Source of the DNA: Nelumbo lutea
Taxonomy: Eukaryota > Streptophyta > Magnoliopsida > Proteales > Nelumbonaceae
Reading direction: 5' to 3'
DNA: 64,000 bases
Assembly (NCBI GenBank): GCA_022828595.1
Contig: JAKGHH010000007.1
Span: forward strand, 35,526,356 to 35,590,355
The notes beneath the pieces were generated by a model, which worked only from the letters and a program-made list of their open reading frames with translations, had not been told where the DNA came from and made no database searches. A program made the translations under genes and the position numbers. This document shows, one piece after another, positions 50,201 through 62,200 of the stretch (position 1 is the stretch's first letter; every line of letters begins with the position of its first letter).

Positions 50201-53200
50201 ATATTTTTCTAAGGCATGTTTCCATTTTCCTATTATATTATATAGAGCACAATAAAAATGAGGCAACCAGCACAATTTTAAGTTCATAATCCAAACTAAC
50301 AAACTAATAAGCATTAGAAAAAACAAGTATTAACAAGTTAACTATGGGATATTTTTCTAGGGCATGTTTCCATTTTCCTATTATTTTATATAGAGCACAA
50401 CAAAAATGAGGCAACCAGCTCAATTTTAAGTTCATAATCCAAACTAACAAACTAATAAGCATTAGAAAAAACAAGAATTATCAAGTTAACATAACTAAAC
50501 ATGCAATAATACAAAAATTAAACAATAAACAATTCAAGAAAACAACTGATCATCAGTTGTTTTGTTGGTGTATAGATTATAGAACATATCATCAGTTCAG
50601 AATGTAATCAGTTATTGGGGATAATCTCCTATTTCTTATGCATTAAGTAATTGGGTTAAGGCCCTCGTTCCAATATTCAACAGAGGAGTTGTGGAGCCCT
50701 GTTCCTCCAAGCACTAGCAACTAGCTTAGGTAAAAAAAAGTGCGGTGGAGCCTTGTGTTCTATGGAAGCATGCCATGGATATGTCTTATCTGATAATTTG
50801 CTATATTTTCTTCTACTATTTCTCAACTAATTCACTGTTTTCTTTGTAGTTACAGGCTAGGAGATTGTGTTCCTGATTGTGCTATGACAAAAGCCACATG
50901 AAAAAAGAAAAACTTTTTCTTTTTTGATAAATAACAGTATTTCCTTAAGACAAAACTGAGCTACCCCAAAAAGAGAAGCAAGCCAAGTAAGTACAAAGCC
51001 AGCAGTTTTTTTCGAAGAGGTAAGCACAAATTCAGCATGGCTCACAAAAGTTATCATTATTCTCAATATATTACATTAGAGAGTTACAAATTGAATCCTG
51101 GGCCCAGTTCTCTCCAATCCAAAAATCCCTCAACTGCTCTAGTATTGGCCGGCTGTTGGCACTTCTAGGAATCCACTTGAATGAGGTATTCAAATTTCAA
51201 CCTAGCGAAAGAATCTATCTCACTAGAGAACTGGCCTTCTATGGGATATCCTTCCTATCTTGCATCCAAGATATAATTGTATGACTGTCCCCTTCTATAT
51301 CAATCTCAATCCGCTCGATCAATGCAATTAATTTTGGCCCTGGCAGTAAGGCCTGTATCTCTGCTTCTAGGGAGTTTATTACTCCTATTGACCCTGAGAA
51401 ACTCAACAGAATGTTACAGCTGCAGCCCCTAATTACTCCACCAGTTCCTGAAGCTCCCAGATTTCCTAAACTGCACCCATCAAAGTTGAGCTTCAGCCTT
51501 CAGTGACTACTTTTCATTCTCTTATTAAATCATTCATTTATACTCCTTTGAACTCATCACAAACCATTACCTAGTGTACAATCCTCACTGCTGTGAGTTC
51601 AATAAATTTTTTCTTTTTTGATGAGCAACACAATTGAAAATTTCCATTCATTAATTTTAAGAGGTACAACAAGAAGTTGAGTACATACAGCCTTAGCTTT
51701 CCACCCACCCATGCATTTTACATCAAAGCCCAAAATAGTTGGTGTCTATTAACTCCCTGATTAGCTAGGCAGTCAGCCAAGCCATTAGGTGATCTTTGCG
51801 CCCATTTAATTTCTATATGCATATCCTTTGAGAACCATTTCAAGTGCCTTATTTCATTCCTAAATTACCAACCAGCTTCCTCTAAGAACCAGCTGATAAC
51901 AACTTTGGAGTCACTTTCAACAATCATCCTTTCAGCTCCCAATTCCTTAACTTTCTGTACCCCTATGCTTTCTGCCATCATTTCGGCCCTTACTCAATCC
52001 CTTTCCCCTATTGAACCTGAGTATGTTGCCAAGATCCTTCCACTTTCATCCCTTATTATTCCTCCAATGCCAGAAGGCCCAAGGTCACCCATACTACTGT
52101 CAAAATTCAGTTTCCACCACCCTCTAGTTGGGGGAGTCCACTCCCTTGCTATTTTTGTCTTTTTTGAAGAAGATGCAGCCACTGCCCCCACCCCCAATTT
52201 CTAAATATATCATCAAGTGTAAAATCCAAGAACAGGTCCACAGTCTTGACCCAATTTGAGTTCAACAAATTTGCCCACCTCCATTGCTTTTTTCCTAAAA
52301 AAATTCTTGCATTTCTTCCCTCCCCCTCATACCCCTTATCACTGCAGCTCTTGTGCAGTGCAAGAGAATCATCTCCCTTTTTATGTGACAAGACTGAATC
52401 TGTTGTGAAACACTCCATAACATTAGATGGAGATACCCACATGCTTGCAAGGATGGACATGAAATGATTCCATACCGGAGTTGCACAATGACAAACTAAC
52501 AGGAGATTATTAGAACTTTCTCTACCCTCAAGCAGGGAACACACACATGAGGAGAAAGACACACCAGGTTTTTCTTTTGCTTTGAAGTTTCTTGTTAGAA
52601 TTCAGGTCTGCCTTAGAGTTCGGTCTGACTGAGTTCAGTTATGTAGAAGAAGAAAGAGTGATAGAGAAAGAGAAAAAGAGAGAAAGAGAGAAGAGAGAAT
52701 TCTGGTTCGAACTGAGAGTCAACCTAACTTCTCCCAGTCAGCCAGTAAGTATTTATATTATTATTAAAACATAACTGAAAAGACCTATGTGCCCTTAATT
52801 AAGTTAAGAGCACATGTTTCAACACAACATTACAGATCAGCAACATCAATCAAGATATAAAGACAGAAATACCCCTACGCTAACGCTCCCCCTCAAGCTG
52901 GTAAGTATATATCATATACTCCCAGCTTGTTACATATGTAGTCCACTCTTCCCCGACTCAAGCCTTTTGTAAATAAGTCAGCCCATTGATTTCCTGTATT
53001 AACATGTGTAGTGTCTAGCTCTCCATTCAGCACCTTCTCTCTCACAAAGTGACAGTCAACCTCAATGTGCTTGGTTCTTTCATGAAACACTGGATTAGAG
53101 GAGATATGAACTGCAGCCTGATTATCACAATAGAGCTTCATTAGAGTGTTAATGTTGTACCTTACTTCCTGTAGAAGGTCCCTTAGCCACACCAATTCAC

Positions 53201-56200
53201 AAGCGGTATGCGCCATAGCCCTATATTCTGCCTCTGCACTGCTTCTTGCCACAACCGTCTGCTTCTTACTTTTCCATGTCACCAGGTTACCTCCCAGAAA
53301 CGTGCAATAGCCTGTAGTAGACCGCCTATCAAACATAGAACCGGCCCAATCAGCATCAGAATATCCTTCTATTTCAAGTTTTCCCCCACTCTTGTATATC
53401 AGACCGCGACCCGAGGCCCCTTTTAGATACTTCACAATTCTCAGAACCGCATTCCAACGAGGAGTCAGAGGTTTTTGCATGAATTGGCTTACGACACTAA
53501 CTGCAAATGAGATGTCTGGTCTAGTAATGGTTAGGTAGTTCAGTTTGCCCACAAGTCGTCGGTATCTGCCAGAGTCTTCAAACACTTCACCCATATCACT
53601 GCTTAGCTTGGTATTTGTGTCCATGGGTGTTTCAGCTGGTTTGGCACCCAACAAGCCTGTTTCTTCCAACAAATCAAGCACATACTTCCTCTGGCACAGG
53701 TTAATCCCATACTTGGATCTCGCTACCTCTATCCCCAAGAAGTATTTCAGTTTACCCAGATCCTTTGTCTAAAAGTGATCCTGCAGATAAGTCTTCAGCC
53801 TATCAATACCAATGCTATCATTCCCAGTAATAACAATATCATCTACATACACCACCAACAGTATTTTTCCTCCCGAAGAGTCATTACTAAATACAGAATG
53901 GTCAACCTTGCACTATTTCATGCCAAACTTCTTTACCACCTCACTGAACCTACCAAACCATGCTCGAGGAGACTGTTTAAGCCCATATATAGCCATCCTT
54001 AATCTGCACACCTTACCATCCTCCCCCTGAGCAACAAACCCTGGAGGTTGCTCCATGTAGACCTCATCGAGTAAGTCACCATGCAAAAAGGCATTCTTGA
54101 TATCAAGCTGATATAGTGGCCACTCATACATGGCCGCAAGAGAGATCACAACACGAACTGACCCTATCTTAGCAACCGGTGAGAAGGTCTCTGTGTAGTT
54201 AATGCCATAGGTTTGGGAGTACCCTTTTGCAACTAATCACGCTTTCAGGCGTTCAACACTACCATCAGGCAGATACTTAGCCATATAAATCCACTTACAA
54301 CCAACAGCTTGCTTCCCAGGAGAAAGAGCAGCGAGGTCCCAAGTATGATTATGATGAAGGGCTGAGAGTTCTTCTTCCATGGCACGACACCACCCTGGAG
54401 AGGCAAGGGCTTCCTGGACATCTTTAGGAACAATAACTGATGATAACAAGGTAACAAACTGGCGATGGGAAGCGGAAAGGTGAGTAAGAGAAACATAATT
54501 AGAAATGGGATGAAGGGTGCAAGTACGTTTACCTTTCTGCAAAGCAATGGGTAGATCAATCTCAGATGCCAAGTGGGGTTCTGGTGCCGGATCCGTCGAC
54601 GGAGATGTAGCCGGAGGAGTAGTAGCCGATGCACGTGGGCGATGTGTATAGACATGACGGATAGGTGGGCGTTCAACAGGTAGTGGCACTGGAGGCAAGG
54701 ATTTGGTCACAACTGGAACAAACTGAGGATTGACAACGGGAAGTGGAAGGGGAGGAGGTGATGAGGAGGAAGAAGCATCACTAGACCCCAAAAAGAACGG
54801 AGTAGACTCAAAGAAACTGACATCAGCACACACAAAGGACCGTCGAGAACCAGGATGGTAACACCTATACCCTTTCTGGGTCCGAGAATAGCCAAGGAAG
54901 ATGCACTTGAGAGAACGGGCATCAAACTTGTCGTTCCCAGGACCCAGATTATGGACAAAACAAACACACCCAAAAACTCTCGGCGTAAGAGGGAACGGAG
55001 ACAAAGAGGGAAACAAGACCTGAAACGGAGACTGACCATCAAGGATGAACGTGGGCATCCGATTAATCAGAAAACAAGAGGTAAGCACTGCATCACTCCA
55101 AAAAGGTTTGGGAACATGCATGTGATGCATTAGGGATCTTGCTGTTTCAAGGAGATGGCAATTCTCTCTCAACCACCCAGTTTTGTTGTGGGGTGTAGGT
55201 ACACGAGGTCTGATGTATAATGCCGTGTTGGTCCAAGTATTCCTAAAATGATGAGGATAAATATTCGCGGCTATTATCAGAACGAAAAACTTTGATGTGG
55301 GTACCAAATTGGTTACGAATTTCAGCATAAAATTTTTGGAAAATGGTAAACAATTCACTTCTTTCTTTCATTAAATAGAGCCACGTCATCCTTAAAAATC
55401 ATCCACAAAAATGACAAAATATATGTATCCATTATATGACATTACTTTATAAGGACCCCAAACATCTGAATGAACTAAAGAAAAAGGACTCGACACACGG
55501 TTATCAACCCTAGAACTAAAGAGAACACGATGGTGTTTCCCAAACTGACACGACTTACAATCCAAAACAGAAAGCTGACTCAAAGATGGAACCAAGGACT
55601 TCAAGACTTTGAGCGACGGATGACCAAATCGGCAGTGCCACTGGAGAGGAGAAAGAGATAACTGGAGAGCTGTTGAAGTTCTACCACCACCACCGTCAAG
55701 ATAATACAGTCCACTTGCTTCATGCCCTCCACCAATCTTCATCCCCGTCTTGAGATCCTGAAAGACACATAGAAGGATAAAAGGTAATGGAGCAGTTAAG
55801 TGATTTGGTCAGCTTACTAACAGACATAAGGTTAAAAGGCAATTTAGGAACATACAGAACTGATGAAAGGGATACAAGATCTAGGTCAACATTACCAACG
55901 CCACAAATTGAGGATGTGGAACCATTAGCAAGGGTGATAGATTGTGATGTTGAGCAATGAGATAAGGAGGAAAACACACCTGGAGTTCCAGTCATGTGAT
56001 CGGAGGCTCTAGAGTCAATGATCCAGGGATTGGGTGTAGATGCCAGACAAGCTATACCTAAGTGAGCAAAAGTCGTCGTGTTCTGCTGTGATTGGATAAA
56101 CCTCTCATATTCATCACAGGGAACACTCACCATCTCCTTCATGGGACCATCTGTGGATGTAGGAGGCAACTGGTCAGATGAATGATTCTCTTGTTTAAAG

Positions 56201-59200
56201 CTGGAACTTGAGTCACCGGTCACGGCATGATTGGCCCAGGTTGAGGGAGGACCATGTAAATCATAACAATAGTTGATGGTATGTCCATCCATACCACAAT
56301 GAGTGCACTTCCTCGAGCCTGAGCTACGTCCTCTACCACGGGCTCCCCCTGAATCTCTGCTCCCAGTACGACCACCACCACGATTATAAGTAGACCCACC
56401 ATTGCCACTTCGGCCATATGCAAAACCACTACCAACACCACGGCCAGACTGAGCTCCCCGAGCTCCACCTTTACCACCATGGCCTCTCGATGCAGCAAAG
56501 GCAGATCTATCTGAGATATTAGAGTTCTCAGTAGATCCGATAGAAATCCTCCGAAGTCGAGCAAATACCTCTTCTAGGGACGAAAGAGCTGATCCCCCTA
56601 ATATCTGAGCCCGTACTGGTTCATATTCAGACTTTAGTCCCACCAAAAATCTAGTCACATCAAGTTGCTATCTCTGTTGTTGCTGAATCTTGACATCAGA
56701 AGTGAGAGGATGATAGACATTCAACTCATTACGTATGTTCCTCATGTTGGCATAGTACTCCTCAATACTCTGATTGCCCTGTTGAAGATTAAAGTACTCT
56801 TGATAAAGCTGATAAACTCTGGTTGTATTGTCCTGCCCCAAATACAATTTTTTCGCATGGTCCCTCTTTGGCAGTATCAAGGAACATGAAGTTCACACTA
56901 ATCCTGGGTTCCATACTGTTCCACAACCATGTGATGATCTGAGCGTCCTCTTGCTCCCAATCTTCATACTCGTGAGAGTCAGAGGAGGGTTTCTCCTCTC
57001 TGATATGTTTTACCATATTCTTTGCCTTTATAAAGACTTCAACGGATTTAGCCCAAGGCACATAATTCTCTCCATTTAACTTAATGGAGGTCATCTGAAC
57101 ATTCAGGTAGTCTGTAGGCACCATCACACTAGGTTTATAATCATTACTGTCTCCCATTATGTTATCACCAATTCTGCACACTTGCTGAATTCTATTATCA
57201 CTGAGATCTGCACACTACACACCACTAGGTCACACCTGTCACATTGATTGTAGCACTAATTGTTGTTGGAATGTGTGCTCTTTATACCACAAACCCTGCT
57301 CCTACAACTACCTAAAATCTCACCACTATATGATCATATCTCTTCCTTCAACATGCACAAAGAAACCAACATAAACCCTAGCACTTAATGGTCTGAAACA
57401 CACCTCCTATTTAATCCATAACTGATATCAAGAACTGAAATCTCTTACCTTATCGCTGAAGTAACACCCATGCAAGCAGGAGAGCAGTCCACACACAACA
57501 GCCGCTTCACACACAACAACCACACACAATTCGGCCCTCTATTCTTCCTCTACTAGGAGAGGGCGATCTCAGAAATCACAGCAACCGACCACATACGACC
57601 TGATTGGAGGCATAGAGACCCCCAAGGGAAGAGGGCGATCACTCCTTTTCAGCCCTTTCCCTTATCTCCAATCGAACACAGAAAAAAAGAGGAAAACCCT
57701 AGATAGGGTGCGCAGAGAATGAACCCCAGGCAAGCAGAAATCTAGGCAGATTTAACCTGCTCTGATACCATGTTAGAATTCAGGTCTGCCTTAGAGTTCG
57801 GCCTGACTGAGTTCAGTTATGTAGAAGAAGAAAGAGTGATAGAGAAAGAGATAAAGAGAGAAAGAGAGAAGAGAGAATTCTGGTTCGAACTGAAAGAGTC
57901 AACCTAACTTCTCCCAGTTGGCCAGTAAGTATTTATATTATTATTAAAACATAACTGAAAAGACCTATGTGCCCTTACTTAAGTTAAGAGGGCATGTTTC
58001 AACACAACATTACAGATCAGCAACATCAATCAAGGTATAAAGACAGAAATACCCCTACGCTAACATTTCTCATAGGTGTTTCTGACTTGCCTTGATGCTT
58101 CCCAACAGAATACCTTAACTCCTGATGGGATTGGACCTTGCCAAACAACTTTTAAAGGGAAAGGTTTTATTATAGAGTCTGATGACACAAGGACCTAAAA
58201 AGAATTGGCCATTTCAATTAGGAACCCACACTAAGCATTAGAAGATGAACACCAATTTGAGATCAGTATCTAGCCTCCTCTAGTTTGCAGTAACCACTTC
58301 TATATCTACTTCATTATCCACCAGATCGAGCAGCACCTTACTCTTTGAAATTGGATAATAATCATGCAAGGTGCCAACCAGCTGGTTGGTAAGGTCTCCT
58401 GCTGGTCGTAGCAGAGACTTGGGATCAAATCCCGCCTGCACCTGGGTTGGGGGATGGGCTACCCCTGTTGTGTAGCCCTTCAAAAGAAAAAAAAAAGGGT
58501 AATAATCATTGTCCCCTTTACACCTAAACACCTTTGAATTTCAATACTGACCCCATTCTAATCCTCCACTTGATGCTTGGTTACAACTACCAACCTTTGT
58601 TCCCATAGCTCCTTCCCTTGGCTGAAAGTCATCTTGCTTCAAAATAGAGCTTGTCACTGCCAGGGGTTCTCCAGCCTTCACTGACTCCCTCCCCCCCCTT
58701 TGTGTACACATTTCTCCATCTGTTCTTCACCTCGAGAAAAGATGTGGGCCTTGTTGCAACGTTTGGGTTGCTCTGTGACCTAGACCAGGGTTCAAATCTT
58801 GGAAACAGCCTCTCTATGTATCTGCAAGGATAAGGCTGTGCAAACCTGTCACTTCCCAGACCCCACATTGGCAGGAGCCTCAATGCACTGGGTTGCCCTT
58901 TTATCTTCATTTCTCATAAGTTCTCCCAAATATTTCCTCATTCCATACTTTCAATTTTCCTTTGATTTCTGTCAATTTTTGCATGAATTGAAAACCATCC
59001 CATCCATCCACTTAGCATTCTCCCCCACCAAGATGCAATATTGGCTTTAAAGGTGGGGTGGGTTACCCATATATTTTCAAACCTAAAGGGGAGAGGCCCA
59101 ATTTGAGTTCCTTTGATTGCAACAATATGGGTGAATGATCAGAAGTTGGTCTGACCAATGCTTTGACTAAGAATAAACCAAATTGATCCACTTACTCTAC

Positions 59201-62200
59201 TATCACCAAAAACTGATCTAATTTTTAGCATACCAGGTTAACTTGTTGCATATTGGACCATGTAAATTTTGCATCGTGTATGGGAATCTCCTTCAAGCTA
59301 TAATCATCAATAAATTCATTAGAATTCTACATGCTAGTTGTTATTCTTGAAGATCCTATATTCTTTTTCAACATTATATGACTTGGTCTTAAACCACGTA
59401 ACTGTTGACACATTACCTACCAATTCTTCAAGGCAATGTGATACTTGATCATCCCATAAAGTCAAGATTCCACCAGCCACTCCTATTGATGGTAAATAGG
59501 TTGTTTCTTGATCCCCAAATGCTCCTTACCCAAGCTTCTGTTATCAACTCCAATTTAGTCTCTTGTCACATGACTAATGTAGGTTTGAGATTGCTCAAAT
59601 AATCTTTCAAAGTTTTCTTCCTTGCACTACCTAGACCTCTAATGTTTCATCTCACTACCTCCACTGATCACTTTGTAGCCCTTTTTCCACTTCCTTATTT
59701 GTCATCATCTTGCCTCTCCTTGAATATGTCTGATCTATATTTATTCCTGATGATGTTAATATTTCTACCTCAGATCTTTTTTTTTCCTAGTCTTAACTGT
59801 TCTCTCCCTTTGGTTCCACCAAGCTGAAGCCTATAGCATCTGCCAAGTCATCCAACCGGTCTATCTATTTCACCGATTTCTCTTTCTTTTCAATCTCAGA
59901 CCCTTCTCTCTTTCCTTGAAATCTTCTACCCCAGACTCTATCTCCATACCAGGAGAAAATAAGAAAAAGAACATGAGGCACTCCCTCATTTGTTCTTTTA
60001 TTTCTTTTCATGAAACTCTTGGATTTTTCATCTTTATTTTTTAACAGTAAAACCCAATAGATAAGAAATATAAAGTCAATGATGGGTTTTATTAATAGAT
60101 ATAATAATAAGATGCACCACAGTAATATAGTATATTTAGGTTTTATTAATAGGCATTACCTGCTTGTAATTTTTTTCACCTAGACTATAGCCTTATCACC
60201 TAGATGGGCCCCTTGACACCTAGACAACCGCCCTTTTTTATCAGCACACAAAAAGATTTCATTAAATGATTAACAAAAGGAAAAGGGTTCCAACAATAGG
60301 TTGTGAATACCATTGAAAAAAAAAAAACCCAAAATATTACGTACACATTCCACTACCCTATTACAACTGTGCCCAATACATTTGTTGTTTGTGAGCACCT
60401 TGTTTTGCCAGACCATCCACCAGACAATTAGCTGATCTTCTTACCAATCTTATTTGAATGTTCAAATCTTTTGAGAACCACTTAAAGTGTCTGATTTCAT
60501 TTCTGAGCTGCCACACCACCCCCATACCTTTTCTAAGCCACCCTACTACTATCCTCAAATCCCCTAGACAACCACTTTTTAATATAAGCTATGGCATTTA
60601 GGGGGATCCTTCAATGGAAACCTAGATGATGCCCTGGCAACTATGGTGTGCCATGAGGTTTTCCCTCAAATGGTAGTTTGTAGTAGTATATACAATTTAT
60701 GCTATAGTGGTGTAAGTGAACCATTCGTAGTTAATAAAAACTATGATAAAGTATTCACCTTGTAATTTCTGTCACCTAGGTTGTAGCCCTATCACCTTGG
60801 CAGGACCCTTGGCACCCAGACAAGCATCCTTCTAATATAAATCATGGAATTTAGGGAGCACCTTCAGTGTGAACCTAGAAGATGCTTTGACGACTATGGC
60901 AAACCATGAGGTTTACAATCAAATGGTGGCTTATAGTACTCTTATCTGTAGAATTTTTACTATAGTGGTGTACATGCACCACCCCTAGAACATTTAAGAC
61001 AGGTGCTATAGATTGTGTTGGGAAATATAGTATTAAAACCTCCCCAGCCATACCTATCAAACAGAGGACTCCCCAGTCCCCAATGACCAGTATTTTATTT
61101 GTAAAGTGTATACCAGAATGTCATCAACGTATTGTCATTGTGATAAAAAAGACAGGTGTTATAGATTTCAACTGAAGAAACTGTTTATTGCAATTCATCC
61201 AAATCCAAAAGACTTTAAGGAAAAGGCAACTCATTCATCAAAAAAGAGGATCCAGATAAGATTAGAACCTGCTCATTAGAAATTCCTGCATTCATTCCAT
61301 CAGTTTTGACTTTAGTCATATGTGAAGCTCCCCTTTCATTTGAATTTAAACCACTATCTGTCAATGTTGGCTGAGAATTTTTCCTTGACATAGCTGTTGC
61401 CATTGAATTCTCCCCTACTACCCTTTTATCCCTGACTTCAGAATCTTTTGGCTTAACTAATTCTGTATCTGAAATGGTTCTCAAACTCTTACATAGTCTC
61501 TGCATAGTACTGGACAGATTGTTTAACAAGAGTTGCTGCTCTGAACTATCTCTGTAGTTTATAGGGAGGAAGAACTCTAATATATAATCATCATCACCGG
61601 TGTAAGTGCTCCTTAGTCTGATTGCAACGGCAGCATGCAGATGAAATTTGCGTGCATGATGTACAAGGGGATATTCACTTATGTTATACTCCTTTACATC
61701 AGGAGAGAAGAAGGGCTGATTTGATTCAAGTACTTTTCCTGCAGTACCCTGTCCTTTCTCAAGGTGATGTTCAGTACACGCATGAACAAATCCTTGCATC
61801 TGTATATCATTCACATAGCATGCCATGTCCTCAACACACAGTACACGTTTCTGAGATGAACTTGAAATACTATCTCTTATGCACACACTAGTACATTCAT
61901 CACTAACCCCATCAGTGTAGCTGCAGGGAATCCATGTCAGGGCCAATGGTAGCTTATGTGCATGACAAACAGCTCTTAGGACATCAACTATCTCATCCAT
62001 GGCAGATCTCTGGCTTTCTGAAAGTGACTGCAAAATAATACAAGGTTAGTTAAGAATTCAGAGTATCAATCAACACTTAAAAAAAAATAATGATCAAACA
62101 AATAGCACTTGGGGAAGACTTTTTTTTTTTGAGAAAAAATAGAGAAGTTTTCTCTTCTATCAATTCTTTGTGAACCAGCATGGCTAAAAGTCTAAAAATA

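Larger units (their letters stand above)
52593..58065 (-). mobile_element. Ty1/copia element D, complete, in sense with the NLP gene
   Basis: LTRs are 57771-58065 (5') and 52593-52885 (3'). A perfect target duplication TTTCT lies at 52588-52592 and 58066-58070. The primer site TGGTATCAGAG (57760-57770) abuts the 5' LTR, and a CTTGAGGGGGAGC purine tract precedes the 3' LTR. About 10 substitutions separate the LTRs. It interrupts the L1 remnant. Full length 5473 bp. Confidence 0.95.
51607..60100 (-). mobile_element. decayed L1-type LINE, interrupted by copia D and SINEs
   Basis: Poly(A) end at 51607 on the minus strand. Upstream of it: RNase H ([20 protein letters not shown] near 52110), zinc-binding RT domain ([19 protein letters not shown] near 52480), then copia D (52593-58065). 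The zinc-binding region continues past 58071 ([18 protein letters not shown]). The endonuclease end lies near 58970-59330 ([35 protein letters not shown]). There is too little room between endonuclease and zinc-binding region for a full RT, so an internal deletion is inferred. Full of stops. The upper limit is approximate. Confidence 0.7.
33914..61268 (-). other. giant NLP intron (27,355 bp) filled with transposons
   Basis: This intron separates the GAF exon from the first RWP-RK exon, a position where NLP genes usually have an intron. The donor is CAG|GTTCTA and the acceptor ATCATAG. Host-like intron sequence remains at both ends (33914-34834 and about 60574-61268) and in patches such as 48133-49007. 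The rest is chromovirus F with copia E inside it, a Helitron-like block, LINE tails, a MITE, an L1 remnant and copia D. F and E run antisense to the gene. D and the L1 run in the same sense as the gene, so their poly(A) signals could in principle end transcription early. Confidence 0.9.

Noticed and set aside
58280..58531. Minus-strand 83-codon frame
   Set aside because: Runs through the 134-bp SINE and L1 DNA; not a gene.
58629..58910. Minus-strand frame of 93 codons
   Set aside because: Antisense of an Au-like SINE and its L1 flank.
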